Source of the DNA: CAYJBH01 sp964370825
GTDB lineage: Bacteria; Bacillota; Clostridia; Oscillospirales; Ruminococcaceae
DNA length: 64,000 nucleotides
Direction of reading: 5' to 3'
Assembly (NCBI GenBank): GCA_964370825.1
Contig: CAYJKY010000016.1
Span: 1 to 64,000 of the forward strand
Part shown: positions 1 through 8,174 of the stretch, one piece after another
How the letters are laid out: each line of letters opens with the position of its first letter
Position numbering within the stretch: the stretch's first letter is position 1
Program-made: the position numbers and the translations under genes
The notes under the pieces: generated by a model
The model's database searches: none
What the model was told of the DNA's origin: nothing
The model's input: only the letters and a program-made list of their open reading frames with translations

Positions 1-48
1 AACATTTTATCACAAAATGGTTTGTGTCTCAATTTTCATTTAACTTAA

Positions 49-312
49 CAATACGTTAACTTTGGTAGGGAGGTTGTTCTTAACGGTACAAATGTAACGC
101 TGTATGCGGTATGGCCGACCCCGGTGGGAGATATTAACAACGACAAGATTATCGACCGTGGCGACCTTATTGCAATAATAACCTCCGAAAGATATAATAA
201 GCCTGCCAGCGACGAAAATGATCCGCTCGATGTCAACAAGGACGGAAAGATCAATTTTGAAGATTTATCCATAGTGAGAAACAGTGTCAACTTCGGAAAA
301 GAAGTGGAATAG
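49..312 (+). pseudogene. Dockerin-bearing C-terminal remnant (InlB B-repeat tail plus dockerin)
   Basis: An open frame of 87 codons ends at 312. Its first 20-odd residues match the end of an InlB/Listeria-Bacteroides B-repeat (a TLYAVW ending). They are followed by a two-repeat dockerin: calcium loops begin at GDINNDKIID and DVNKDGKIN, with Asp/Asn at positions 1, 3 and 5. Dockerins bind cohesins on scaffoldins or the cell surface. The frame has a TAA at 46-48, and neither other forward frame supplies the missing first half of the B-repeat, so this is probably the tail of a broken secreted protein. A GTG at 124 could start a stand-alone dockerin peptide, but it has no Shine-Dalgarno and no signal peptide. 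A sequence or assembly fault at the window edge is the alternative. Confidence 0.6.
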
Positions 313-320
313 AATAAGGC

Positions 321-357
321 AAAAAACAGTGTGAAGTCGTCGACCCACACTGTTTTT
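321..357. terminator. Bidirectional intrinsic terminator
   Basis: A 12-bp stem, 322-333 pairing with 346-357, is flanked by A-rich sequence on the left and a T-run on the right. It can therefore end both the dockerin fragment (plus) and the convergent DUF2225 gene (minus, stop at 379). Confidence 0.8.
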
Positions 358-378
358 AATTTTTAGTAATTTAGAGTT

Positions 379-1578
379 TTATTCCTCGCCGTATTTTAGG
401 TCGTCAAATCGACGCCTGCAACGTTCCTTATACATACGGTTGCTACTATCACTTCTGAAGGCCTCACTTAGGAAGTTCATCGCCTGTTGTTTGTCCCCAA
501 CCCTTATATTAAGTTCTGCTAAAATCATAAAGATTTGCTGTTCTTCCTCCGGAGTTTCAAACAGTCGGGTCTGATTATAGATATGGTTATAACATTCTAA
601 TGCCTTGCGACTTGCAACATCAATCATGACAGTGTCGCCCACATCCTCATACAACCAGACAAGATTCAGCCACAAGGTTGCCTTAACAACACTGTTATCC
701 CCAATGCTTTCACTGCAAAACAGTGCATCATAATAGGCCATGAAAATGTCGTCAATATTTCGAGTCGGAGTATATATATCTTTAATATCCCCAACTCCTG
801 CATCGGATAAACGTTTGAGTATGTTTTTGGCTTCAAAACCTCCAATGTCGGCAAACTTCTTTTCGGTGTTAGCATATTTACATTTCGGGCAAACTATAAC
901 AGAATACCACAACGGGTCAAAATCTTGATATTCGACCCTCAGGTCTAAGTGTGTTTTCATAACACGCAGTAGCGAAAACAGAATTGACTTTTCGTTAAAC
1001 CGTTGATTACAAACCGGGCAGGAATATTCAGTTGTATGTAGAAATTTCGCCTCGGTGGTAATCGCAATACTGTCGCTGTAAAGGCGATGCTGCTGCGGAA
1101 TGTTAAATGATTTTATTGCAAGACCCAATCGCTGTTGTGGTGATTGCCCATCTTTATCACTAACAACCGCAGAAGCCGGTGGTGTAGTAGGCACAACCTG
1201 CGTTTTTTCCGGTTTGGGGATCACGTTGGCAATCTCCGGCAAATCCTCTCCAACCCCCAGGATACGTTTCATTACGTCGGTAATCTGTTCCGGGCAGAGC
1301 TTAATAAAGTTTTTAATATTTTCCTTTTCTATTTTTATGACACTCACCTCATTTACCGCTATTACTGAGCTACTGTATGTGCCACCCAATAGTACATCCT
1401 CAATGCCAACCGTTGCAGGTGCTGAAACTACCATGTTGCTTCCTGTCATTAACACACTGCCGCTAACAATGGCGTAAAATGCATCGGCATTCACACCTTC
1501 GCTATATAAAAGTTTTTTTGCCGAAAAAATCACCGGTTTATTGCTAATTGCAAGTATTTTAAATTCATTGTTTGACAT
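379..1578 (-). CDS. Cyclic-nucleotide-binding-like / DUF2225 protein
   Basis: 399 aa. The N-terminal ~110 residues have the Crp/cNMP-binding beta-roll pattern (FYAIVSGSV, then an acidic GIEDVLLGG turn and an IKIEKENIKNFI helix). Residues ~185-245 form the DUF2225 zinc-ribbon module, with CPVC and CPKC pairs about 45 residues apart and a conserved DFDPLWY stretch. The rest is helical and TPR-like. DUF2225 proteins have no settled function. Pairing with a ligand-binding domain suggests a sensor or adaptor without a DNA-binding domain. Start ATG at 1578 has AAGGAG 8 nt upstream. It is divergent from the CheV-like gene, which hints at a signalling link but does not prove one. Confidence 0.75.
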   Translation of the reverse strand: MSNNEFKILAISNKPVIFSAKKLLYSEGVNADAFYAIVSGSVLMTGSNMVVSAPATVGIEDVLLGGTYSSSVIAVNEVSVIKIEKENIKNFIKLCPEQITDVMKRILGVGEDLPEIANVIPKPEKTQVVPTTPPASAVVSDKDGQSPQQRLGLAIKSFNIPQQHRLYSDSIAITTEAKFLHTTEYSCPVCNQRFNEKSILFSLLRVMKTHLDLRVEYQDFDPLWYSVIVCPKCKYANTEKKFADIGGFEAKNILKRLSDAGVGDIKDIYTPTRNIDDIFMAYYDALFCSESIGDNSVVKATLWLNLVWLYEDVGDTVMIDVASRKALECYNHIYNQTRLFETPEEEQQIFMILAELNIRVGDKQQAMNFLSEAFRSDSSNRMYKERCRRRFDDLKYGEE

Positions 1579-1676
1579 AAAGTTATCTCCTTGAACGTTT
1601 TTTATCTATTTACTATTGAATTTATCACAAAAATTTGGTATGCTATAGTTACAGTGTAAAACTTGGAGTATTCATC

Positions 1677-2603
1677 ATGGCTGAAATGGAACTGAGACAC
1701 AATATCTTGCTTGAAAGTGGCACAAATGAAATTGAGCTTATCGAGTTTAGAATCGGAAACAATGTTTTTGGTATTAACGTTGCTAAGGTTACTAAGATAA
1801 TGAGAGCCGCATCTGTTAAACCAATGCCGCATTCCCATCCTGCAATTGAAGGAGTTTACAAACCACGTGAGATTGTTCTTACGGTTCTTAATCTTCCGAG
1901 CTATCTCGGGCTTGGTGATAGCGATACATCCAACGAGCGTGACCTTTTTATCGTTACCAGCTTTAATAAATTGCACATTGCATTCCGAGTGCACGAAGTA
2001 GTCGGGATAGACAGGGTTTCTTGGAGTGCTATTCAAAAGCCGGACAAGACTATATATGGTCATCAGGACGGTGTAGCAACCGGCTTGGTAGATTATGAAG
2101 GACGATTAATTACGATTCTTGACTTTGAAAAAATAGTCGCCGATATTGCACCAAATACATCCATTATGTCGTCCGATATCGATGCGCTTGGAATCAGAGA
2201 GTTGTCCGACATACCATTAGTAATTGCCGAGGATTCAATCCTACTGTCCAAAATTATTAATGAGTCTCTGTCGAAGGCCGGATTTACAAATATAACTAAA
2301 TTTGACAACGGTAAAAGTTGCTGGGAATACCTTGAAACACTTGCCGACAGCGAAAACCTACTCGATGAGGTTGCCTGTGTGATTACCGATATCGAAATGC
2401 CGGCAATGGATGGGCATAGACTTACTAAAAATATAAAGGATCACCCTGCCCTAAGAAAAATACCTGTTATTATCTTCTCCTCACTTATCACCGATGAGAT
2501 GTATAGAAAAGGACTTGAAATCGGTGCGGACGAACAGCTCTCAAAGCCTGAAATAGCCGGTCTTGTTAACGCAATAGACAAGGTTATTAATAAAGAAAAA
2601 TAA
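1677..2603 (+). CDS. cheV: CheV-type chemotaxis coupling protein (CheW domain plus receiver)
   Basis: 308 aa. Residues ~18-160 are a CheW-like domain, which bridges chemoreceptors to the CheA kinase. Residues ~180-305 are a response-regulator receiver with the acidic pair E185/D186, phospho-acceptor D238 (VITDIEMPAMDG), S268 and K290 followed by Pro. This is the order found in CheV, where phosphorylation of the receiver tunes receptor coupling during adaptation. I start at the ATG at 1677, which has GGAG 8 nt upstream; the frame stays open to a TTG at 1635 but those residues do not look like CheW. No other che or flagellar gene lies in the window. A CheV-like coupler used by another signalling array is possible. 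Confidence 0.85.
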   Translation: MAEMELRHNILLESGTNEIELIEFRIGNNVFGINVAKVTKIMRAASVKPMPHSHPAIEGVYKPREIVLTVLNLPSYLGLGDSDTSNERDLFIVTSFNKLHIAFRVHEVVGIDRVSWSAIQKPDKTIYGHQDGVATGLVDYEGRLITILDFEKIVADIAPNTSIMSSDIDALGIRELSDIPLVIAEDSILLSKIINESLSKAGFTNITKFDNGKSCWEYLETLADSENLLDEVACVITDIEMPAMDGHRLTKNIKDHPALRKIPVIIFSSLITDEMYRKGLEIGADEQLSKPEIAGLVNAIDKVINKEK

Positions 2604-2625
2604 TCTATTATAATAAAATCTAAAA

Positions 2626-2675
2626 TCCGAGATATTGCTTTGGTCAACAAAATGCTGTATCTCGGAGTTTTTTAT
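2626..2675 (+). terminator. Intrinsic terminator after cheV
   Basis: A 9-bp perfect stem (2626-2634 with 2658-2666, sequence TCCGAGATA) is followed by a T-rich run. The tail runs into the convergent stop codon of the DivIVA-family gene at 2672. Confidence 0.75.
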
Positions 2676-3757
2676 CTTTTATGTGGTGTTACAACGTATT
2701 TCCCTTTACGTTGTCGACGTAGCTGAGAGTAATTTACACCGGACGGTTTTAACAACCTGACCGTACGCTCTATTACCGGCTCACTGCGACGATGATGATA
2801 AACAGAATTAGGTTGCGGATCATTGACCGATGCGGTCATATTTTCGTTTGGTAAAGTTCCAGTTGCATTTTCATGATTTGACTGCCGATAGTCATTAAAC
2901 TGTTCCACCTGTTGCCAACCTACCGGAGTTGTCGGTCTTTCAACCGGTTGCCAGTAGGAAACATTGTGATTAGCCGGTGGTTGTGGAATATTTGCTGATA
3001 TCCAACCACCGTTAAGACCTACTTCCGGTTCCGGCTCATATGTTTTAGGGGTGTTGTAATATCCTCCGCCGGCATATTCACCCGTCCCTTTTTGATTGGT
3101 GTTCCAAGCAGTTTCAACAGTATCCGAAACTGCCTTAAGCTGCTTTTCAAGTGAGTGTATAGTATCCTTTAGTGAGAAAAGTTCGTTAGAATTAATTGCC
3201 GGTTCGGGTCTCGGGGACTGTTTGACCGCTTCGGTCATTATTCGGGTTGCAGCACGTTGTGCAGCGACAATGGTATCATCAGCCTGTTTTGAAGTTTCAT
3301 TTGCTACCGCAATTCGTTCCTCTAATGCAGCAATTTGTTTTTTCAGTGCAGCAATCTCAGACAACGAGAGGTTGTTTTCCTGCTCCTGAGAATAAAGCTT
3401 ATTGTTTAGCTGTTCTACGATCTCTTTTTGTAGTGCAAGCTCCTTTTCCAGCTCCTCTACCTCTTTGGAGTGTTTTATCTGCTCGTCACGTTTTTCCTCC
3501 AGTCGGTCAACAAGCACCCTTGTTTTTTCAAGCAGTGCATCATTTTCCTCCCGAACTTCGGATAGCTTGACCTCCATATCTACCAAGGAGCTGTTTAGTT
3601 GGCTGTTTCGTGTTGCGCTGTCATTCATCATCTGATCAATAAACGCCAAAACTTCATTGCGAGCAAACCCGAATAAGGTTGTTCTAAAACCCTTTTCGGT
3701 GTTAAGCATTTCTAATGAATTTCCGGTTTGCGCAAATACTTCCACTTCTACTCCCAT
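2672..3757 (-). CDS. DivIVA-domain coiled-coil protein
   Basis: Up to 361 aa. An N-terminal DivIVA-like segment (KGFRTTLFGFARNEVLAFIDQMM) is followed by a long heptad-rich coiled coil (~45-160), a second short helix (~195-215), and a Pro/Asn-rich low-complexity tail ending in a basic cluster. DivIVA/GpsB proteins sense curved membrane at septa or poles and recruit partners. The basic disordered tail is not part of classical DivIVA and could bind DNA or membrane. The start is uncertain. The ATG at 3757 would sit only ~11 nt after the predicted transcript start with no ribosome site. A GTG at 3745 preceded by GGGAG, or the ATG at 3709 just before the domain, fit better. Confidence 0.7.
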   Translation of the reverse strand: MGVEVEVFAQTGNSLEMLNTEKGFRTTLFGFARNEVLAFIDQMMNDSATRNSQLNSSLVDMEVKLSEVREENDALLEKTRVLVDRLEEKRDEQIKHSKEVEELEKELALQKEIVEQLNNKLYSQEQENNLSLSEIAALKKQIAALEERIAVANETSKQADDTIVAAQRAATRIMTEAVKQSPRPEPAINSNELFSLKDTIHSLEKQLKAVSDTVETAWNTNQKGTGEYAGGGYYNTPKTYEPEPEVGLNGGWISANIPQPPANHNVSYWQPVERPTTPVGWQQVEQFNDYRQSNHENATGTLPNENMTASVNDPQPNSVYHHRRSEPVIERTVRLLKPSGVNYSQLRRQRKGKYVVTPHKR

Positions 3758-3774
3758 AACAATTTATATAGTAT

Positions 3775-3803
3775 AGTATATCACATTTATTAGTAAAAAA
3801 CAA
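3775..3803 (-). promoter_or_regulatory. Sigma-A promoter for the DivIVA-family gene
   Basis: On the minus strand TTGTTT (3798-3803), a 17-nt spacer and TATACT (3775-3780). The predicted start near 3768 leaves a very short leader before the upstream ATG at 3757. Confidence 0.55.
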
Positions 3804-3811
3804 TACAAAAA

Positions 3812-4570
3812 TCACGTTGTAATCAACATTTTTATCGCATTTATCGCTACTTTAATGGCCGTTTCGGTATCGTGTACGTCATCATCAATTAACCCTGCAT
3901 TACGCCTTTCTTGATTCCACACACAGGTAAACACCGATGATGCATGAAGCCCTAACGTTTGCGCAACGGTATACAGCGTTGCCGATTCCATTTCGGAGGC
4001 TAACGCACCACCTTTTATCCATGCCTGCCATTTGTTATTAAGCTCGTATGATACCGGCATTCTGTCGGGTGAGTGCTGTCCGTAAAAGCTATCCTTGCAC
4101 TGAACCACACCTACGTGATATTTCACGCCTAGTTCCTTTGCCGAGTCGCGCAACGCCAAGGTAAGATCGAAATCAGACACAGCAGGAAATTCTATTGGCA
4201 GATATTCCTTCGAGGTTCCATCCATCCTTATCGAAGCATTTCCGATTATAACATCTCCCGGCAGAACCGATTGTTGCATTCCTCCGCAGGTCCCTACCCT
4301 TATAAAGTTTTTTACACCAAGCATTGCAAGCTCCTCAACCGCAATTGCAGCGGATGGGCCGCCGATTCCGGTTGAGGTTACAAGAATATTTCGTCCACAA
4401 AGTGAGCCAATATAGCTGTTGTATTCCCTTTTTTGACGTAGCTGACGCGGATTATCCAATAAGGCCGCAATTTTCTCTACCCTGTCCGGATCTCCCGGCA
4501 CAATGGCAAATTTTGCTCCTTCAATCTCCGCTTCATTAAGGTCGATATGATACATTCTCTCTGTATTCAT
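3812..4570 (-). CDS. udp: Uridine phosphorylase
   Basis: 252 aa, the usual Udp length. It cleaves uridine (and deoxyuridine) with phosphate to uracil and (deoxy)ribose-1-phosphate for pyrimidine salvage. Family signatures visible are VPGDPDRVEKIAALLD near the N-terminus, STGIGGPS (phosphate/ribose site), the RVGTCGG loop, and ALASEMESATLYTVA with the ribose-binding Glu-Met-Glu. I start at the ATG at 4570, which has AAAGGA 9 nt upstream. The longer open frame would run back through a terminator stem at 4609-4633. The gene lies just beyond the dcw terminator and is probably transcribed separately, although no clear promoter is visible between the two. Confidence 0.9.
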   Translation of the reverse strand: MNTERMYHIDLNEAEIEGAKFAIVPGDPDRVEKIAALLDNPRQLRQKREYNSYIGSLCGRNILVTSTGIGGPSAAIAVEELAMLGVKNFIRVGTCGGMQQSVLPGDVIIGNASIRMDGTSKEYLPIEFPAVSDFDLTLALRDSAKELGVKYHVGVVQCKDSFYGQHSPDRMPVSYELNNKWQAWIKGGALASEMESATLYTVAQTLGLHASSVFTCVWNQERRNAGLIDDDVHDTETAIKVAINAIKMLITT

Positions 4571-4604
4571 AATAACATTTCCTTTAGATAATGCAATAAC
4601 TTCC

Positions 4605-4633
4605 AAAAAAGCGACAGACAATGCCCGTCGCTT
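4605..4633 (-). terminator. Terminator of the dcw cluster
   Basis: On the minus strand a 7-bp GC-rich stem AAGCGAC/GTCGCTT (4627-4633 with 4609-4615) is followed by six T (4605-4610). It lies 30 nt after the ftsZ stop codon. Confidence 0.8.
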
Positions 4634-4663
4634 ATGATCTATTTTCTGCCAATCAATGATTGC

Positions 4664-5863
4664 TTAACGATTGTTTAACAGGTTGATAATCTCATCAAAG
4701 TAATCGCTGTTTTCCTTTTCCTCATTTTTCCGTCGAAGCTCTTCATCAACCTGAGCCTGTGCGGCCGATTGTGTCTGAACCTCTACATCCTCTTCCGGAA
4801 TAATCGCCTCGGCAACCGGTGCAGCATTTGTATTAGTAAACTCCAACGGTATATCTATTCTCGGAGTCTGCTGTGTGGCATTCTGTTGGAGATTTTCAAA
4901 TGCAACCGCATTTTCAAAACCTGTAGCAACAACGGTTATGCGCATCTCGTCTGTAACCGACTCATCAAAGGATGCACCCCATATGATGTTTGCATCAGGA
5001 TGGGTAGAATTAGTAATCTGAGAAGCTGCAAGTTCAACATCCTCAAGTCCGATATCCGGCGAGGAGGTAATATTGATTATAACGCCTCTTGCACCTGAAA
5101 TAGAGGTCTCAAGCAACGGGCTTGAAATTGCAAGATGCGCTGCTTCTTCGGATTTGTTTTTTCCGTTAGAGCGACCGACACCCATATGGGCATAGCCCGC
5201 ATCCTTCATAATGGAGCGAACGTCTGCAAAGTCAAGGTTAATAAATGCAGGTAGATTAATAAGCTCAGCAATACTCTCAACACCCTGGCGAAGAACATTA
5301 TCCGCCGATTCAAAAGCGTTTAGTAGGGTAATTTTTTCATTTGAGATTAGCTTTAGTCTTTCGTTAGGAATAACAATCAACGAGTCCACCCTCTCAAGGA
5401 GACCCTTGATTCCCTGCTCGGCAATCACCATTTTCCTTTTACCCTCAAATGCAAAAGGTTTTGTAACAATACCTACAGTAAGTACTCCAAGCTCTTTTGC
5501 AACCTCGGCTACTACCGGAGCAGCACCGGTGCCTGTACCACCGCCCATTCCAGCAGTAATAAATGCCATCTGTGTACCCTTAAGCGAAGCCGCAATTTCA
5601 TCGCGACTCTCCTCAGCACTGCGTTGGCCTATCTCAGGGTCGGCTCCTGCGCCTCTTCCCTTAGTTAGCTTTGAACCAATTTGCACCTTGTGTGTTGCCT
5701 TTGAATTGTACAAAGCCTGTTGGTCGGTGTTCATCGCAACAAACTCGACGCCACGCAGGCCTGACAAAATCATTCTGTTGACAGCATTACCGCCGCCGCC
5801 GCCGACTCCTATAACCTTTATATTGGTGATATTCATCAGCTCTTCATCGAGGTGGAAAGCCAC
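4664..5863 (-). CDS. ftsZ: Cell division protein FtsZ
   Basis: 399 aa. This tubulin-like GTPase polymerises into the Z-ring that scaffolds septation. The glycine-rich nucleotide loop GGGGGN (21-26), the tubulin signature GGGTGTG (107-113) and the T7-loop region NLDFADVRSIM are all present. A variable Gln/Glu-rich linker leads to a C-terminal peptide (YFDEIINLLNNR) that would dock FtsA or SepF; it is less proline-like than the classical DIPxFLR form. The start is GTG at 5863 with AAGGAGG about 8 nt upstream. It is the last gene of the dcw cluster, set off from ftsQ by 116 nt that carry a likely promoter of its own. No ftsA is present between ftsQ and ftsZ. Confidence 0.98.
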   Translation of the reverse strand: MAFHLDEELMNITNIKVIGVGGGGGNAVNRMILSGLRGVEFVAMNTDQQALYNSKATHKVQIGSKLTKGRGAGADPEIGQRSAEESRDEIAASLKGTQMAFITAGMGGGTGTGAAPVVAEVAKELGVLTVGIVTKPFAFEGKRKMVIAEQGIKGLLERVDSLIVIPNERLKLISNEKITLLNAFESADNVLRQGVESIAELINLPAFINLDFADVRSIMKDAGYAHMGVGRSNGKNKSEEAAHLAISSPLLETSISGARGVIINITSSPDIGLEDVELAASQITNSTHPDANIIWGASFDESVTDEMRITVVATGFENAVAFENLQQNATQQTPRIDIPLEFTNTNAAPVAEAIIPEEDVEVQTQSAAQAQVDEELRRKNEEKENSDYFDEIINLLNNR

Positions 5864-5906
5864 TACAATTCCTCCTTAGAATTCCTACATAGTTATATCT
5901 TTATAA

Positions 5907-5935
5907 ATGATATCAGATATTACACTCTTTTTCAA
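5907..5935 (-). promoter_or_regulatory. Internal promoter for ftsZ
   Basis: Minus strand TTGAAA (5930-5935), 17-nt spacer, TATCAT (5907-5912), in the only sizeable gap of the dcw cluster. It would allow extra ftsZ transcription, as is common in other bacteria. Confidence 0.55.
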
Positions 5936-5979
5936 TACCTTTTTATAAAAAATTTAAAAAAATCTACGAATGAACCTTA

Positions 5980-6846
5980 TTAAATTGCGTTAAAAACCAC
6001 AGTGCCGGGTACACTTGCATCAATTACACCTACCTCACTCTCCTGAATGTTTTCGGATAATATCTTTGCAACCATCTCCATCTTGTATTCCATTGACAGG
6101 TCACTGCCGAGCTTTACGGTAATTCTGCCATCATATGCAAACTCCATATTTAGTGTGTCGGTAATATTGATTTCGATAGTTTTTTCAATCATATCAACCT
6201 TTTGCAGTTCATCTATAATGAGCATTAGCATTCTGTCACGATTTTCATCAAGCGAGGATATTTTTTCTCCTATCTGAGGTGTGTCCGGTTCGTAACCTAC
6301 TATTCTACAAAACAGGTCATCCTCATCTGCAACTCGAAGTGTTTTCATTGTTTCGGAGATTATGAACCTTTCCTCACCCACTTCCATCATATATCTTTCT
6401 CGTGAAGGGGTCACCTCGATAATCACCGTTGAAGGTAGTTGCCTACTTACCTTTACTGTTTCAACATACAAGAACTTATCAAGTATCGCCTGCTCAGCTT
6501 CGACAGCATTAAAGAAGAAAATGTTTTCCTCCTGCTGAATGGGTATCATATCGATAAGCTCATTGTCACTGTAGATTGTATCCCCGACTACTTCATATCC
6601 TTCGACCCTAAAAACCAGAACAAATGTTGCTATGACTCCTGCAAGTGTTAGTACAATAATCAAGGCAATCATTAATATTTTTTTTCTTTCACGACGGCGT
6701 CTTGAAGCAGTTTTCGACAGCCTCCCTCTTTTGAGCTTTGCAATGTTAACCTCACCTGCAGAGCTGTTGATATTGCCACGATTTTCAGCACGATTATTTG
6801 GATTTTTTGCTGTGCTATTAAGTCTTTGCTTTTGTTTCCTGTTCAT
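5980..6846 (-). CDS. ftsQ: Cell division protein FtsQ/DivIB
   Basis: 288 aa, bitopic. A basic, Asn/Arg-rich cytoplasmic tail (~57 aa, ending RRRRERKK) leads to one transmembrane helix (~58-80), then a POTRA domain (FRVEGYEVVGDTIYSDNELIDMI pattern) and a beta domain. FtsQ/DivIB forms the FtsQLB complex that licenses septal peptidoglycan synthesis by FtsW and its PBP partner. I choose the ATG at 6846 (GAAGGAAA just upstream) rather than an upstream in-frame start that would overlap murA. It follows murA by 10 nt. Confidence 0.9.
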   Translation of the reverse strand: MNRKQKQRLNSTAKNPNNRAENRGNINSSAGEVNIAKLKRGRLSKTASRRRRERKKILMIALIIVLTLAGVIATFVLVFRVEGYEVVGDTIYSDNELIDMIPIQQEENIFFFNAVEAEQAILDKFLYVETVKVSRQLPSTVIIEVTPSRERYMMEVGEERFIISETMKTLRVADEDDLFCRIVGYEPDTPQIGEKISSLDENRDRMLMLIIDELQKVDMIEKTIEINITDTLNMEFAYDGRITVKLGSDLSMEYKMEMVAKILSENIQESEVGVIDASVPGTVVFNAI

Positions 6847-6856
6847 TAGGTTTCCT

Positions 6857-8110
6857 TCAACAATATTTAATGTCAGCACCGAGCAGCTTATACGAACTTA
6901 CGATGTTCTGATACCCTCTTCTGATAAAGTCGACACCATCTACAATACTCTCTCCCTGTGCCCCGAGTGCGGCAATCAGAAGCGCTGCACCCCCTCTTAG
7001 ATCGGCAGCTTTTACCGAGGCTGCATAGGTTTCATTTGTTCCTTCTATGTAGACGCTGCTACTTTTTCGATCAGCCGAAGCGCCAAACTTTGAAAATTCG
7101 TCGGCACAACGGAAGCGGTCGCAAAAAATAGTATCGTTTATAACCGTTTTTCCTTTTGACTTAAGCATAGCTGCAGCAAGAAGCGGTGCCGCATCCGTTG
7201 CAAGCCCGGGGAAAACTTTTGTTTCTACATAACCTACACCGTTTAATCTTTTTTTGCACCCTATAAAAATTTTATCTCGCTCTACCGATATTAATGCACC
7301 CGCCTCCGAAAGAATTGATGTAAGTGGCTCGACATCCTCGGGATTTGTCCTGCCTATCTCAACCTCTCCACCGGTTGCGGCAATCGCACATAGATAGGTG
7401 GCTGTTTCAATCCTATCCGGTATTATATCATATTCGGTACCGGTCAGTGACTCTACACCATTAATAACAACCGTGTCGGTACCTTCACCTACAATGTCTG
7501 CTCCCGCAGACCGCAGAAAACCAGCGAGATCTCTGACCTCCGGCTCCTTTGCCGCGTTTCGAATTGTTGTAGTCCCCTTTGCAGTAGCGGCGGCCATAAG
7601 AAGTGTTTCGGTAGCTCCAACGCTCGGGAACCTTAACATTATGTCTGCACCGTATAATCCGTTTTCGGAATAACACAGCAATTTTTCGCCGACATTTCTG
7701 AAGGTAACGCCCATCTGTGACAGCCCAGCAAGGTGCATATCAATGGGTCTTCCGCCTAACTCACATCCGCCGGGCTGGTATATTGCGGCAATTCCGGTGG
7801 TGGCTATAAGAGGAGCTAAAAAAAAGATTGAGGATCGCATAGATGACATTAATTCCTTGCTTATGCTACTTTCTATTCGCTGATTTTTTGTAACAACAAG
7901 AGTGCTATCGTGAGAGGTTATTGTAGCGTTTAATCTTTTCATTATCTCTACACAGCTGGATACATCTAAAAGCTGTGGCGCATTTGAGATACTGCATGCC
8001 CCATCCACCATAAGTGTTGCGGCAAGTATTGGAAGTATACTGTTTTTCGCTCCCTGTACTGCAACTTTTCCGTACAGCGATTTATCCCCATTTACTGATA
8101 TTTTAACCAA
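6857..8110 (-). CDS. murA: UDP-N-acetylglucosamine 1-carboxyvinyltransferase (copy 1)
   Basis: 417 aa. It transfers enolpyruvate from PEP to UDP-GlcNAc, the first committed peptidoglycan step. The QGAKNS loop (Lys/Asn ligands), catalytic cysteine C116 in PGGCELGGRP (the fosfomycin target), the TD of FPGLATDAAP and the ADLRGGAAL arginine are visible. The FPTDMQ motif seen in most MurA, including the second copy at 18927, is altered here to LATDAA. The start is likely the TTG at 8110, which has GAGGT 6 nt upstream; the GTG at 8116 would touch the ribosome site. It sits between murG and ftsQ in the dcw cluster, where Clostridia often keep one of two copies. Confidence 0.93.
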   Translation of the reverse strand: MVKISVNGDKSLYGKVAVQGAKNSILPILAATLMVDGACSISNAPQLLDVSSCVEIMKRLNATITSHDSTLVVTKNQRIESSISKELMSSMRSSIFFLAPLIATTGIAAIYQPGGCELGGRPIDMHLAGLSQMGVTFRNVGEKLLCYSENGLYGADIMLRFPSVGATETLLMAAATAKGTTTIRNAAKEPEVRDLAGFLRSAGADIVGEGTDTVVINGVESLTGTEYDIIPDRIETATYLCAIAATGGEVEIGRTNPEDVEPLTSILSEAGALISVERDKIFIGCKKRLNGVGYVETKVFPGLATDAAPLLAAAMLKSKGKTVINDTIFCDRFRCADEFSKFGASADRKSSSVYIEGTNETYAASVKAADLRGGAALLIAALGAQGESIVDGVDFIRRGYQNIVSSYKLLGADIKYC

Positions 8111-8174
8111 AACCACACCTCTTTTTTGCTTTTAGTTTATGTTATGCAAAAAAAGTAAAGTGTGTTACCGACAT

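Noticed and set aside
5211..5879. 222-aa open frame on the plus strand opposite ftsZ
   Set aside because: It is an antisense shadow of ftsZ with no ribosome site and low-complexity Ser/Pro translation.
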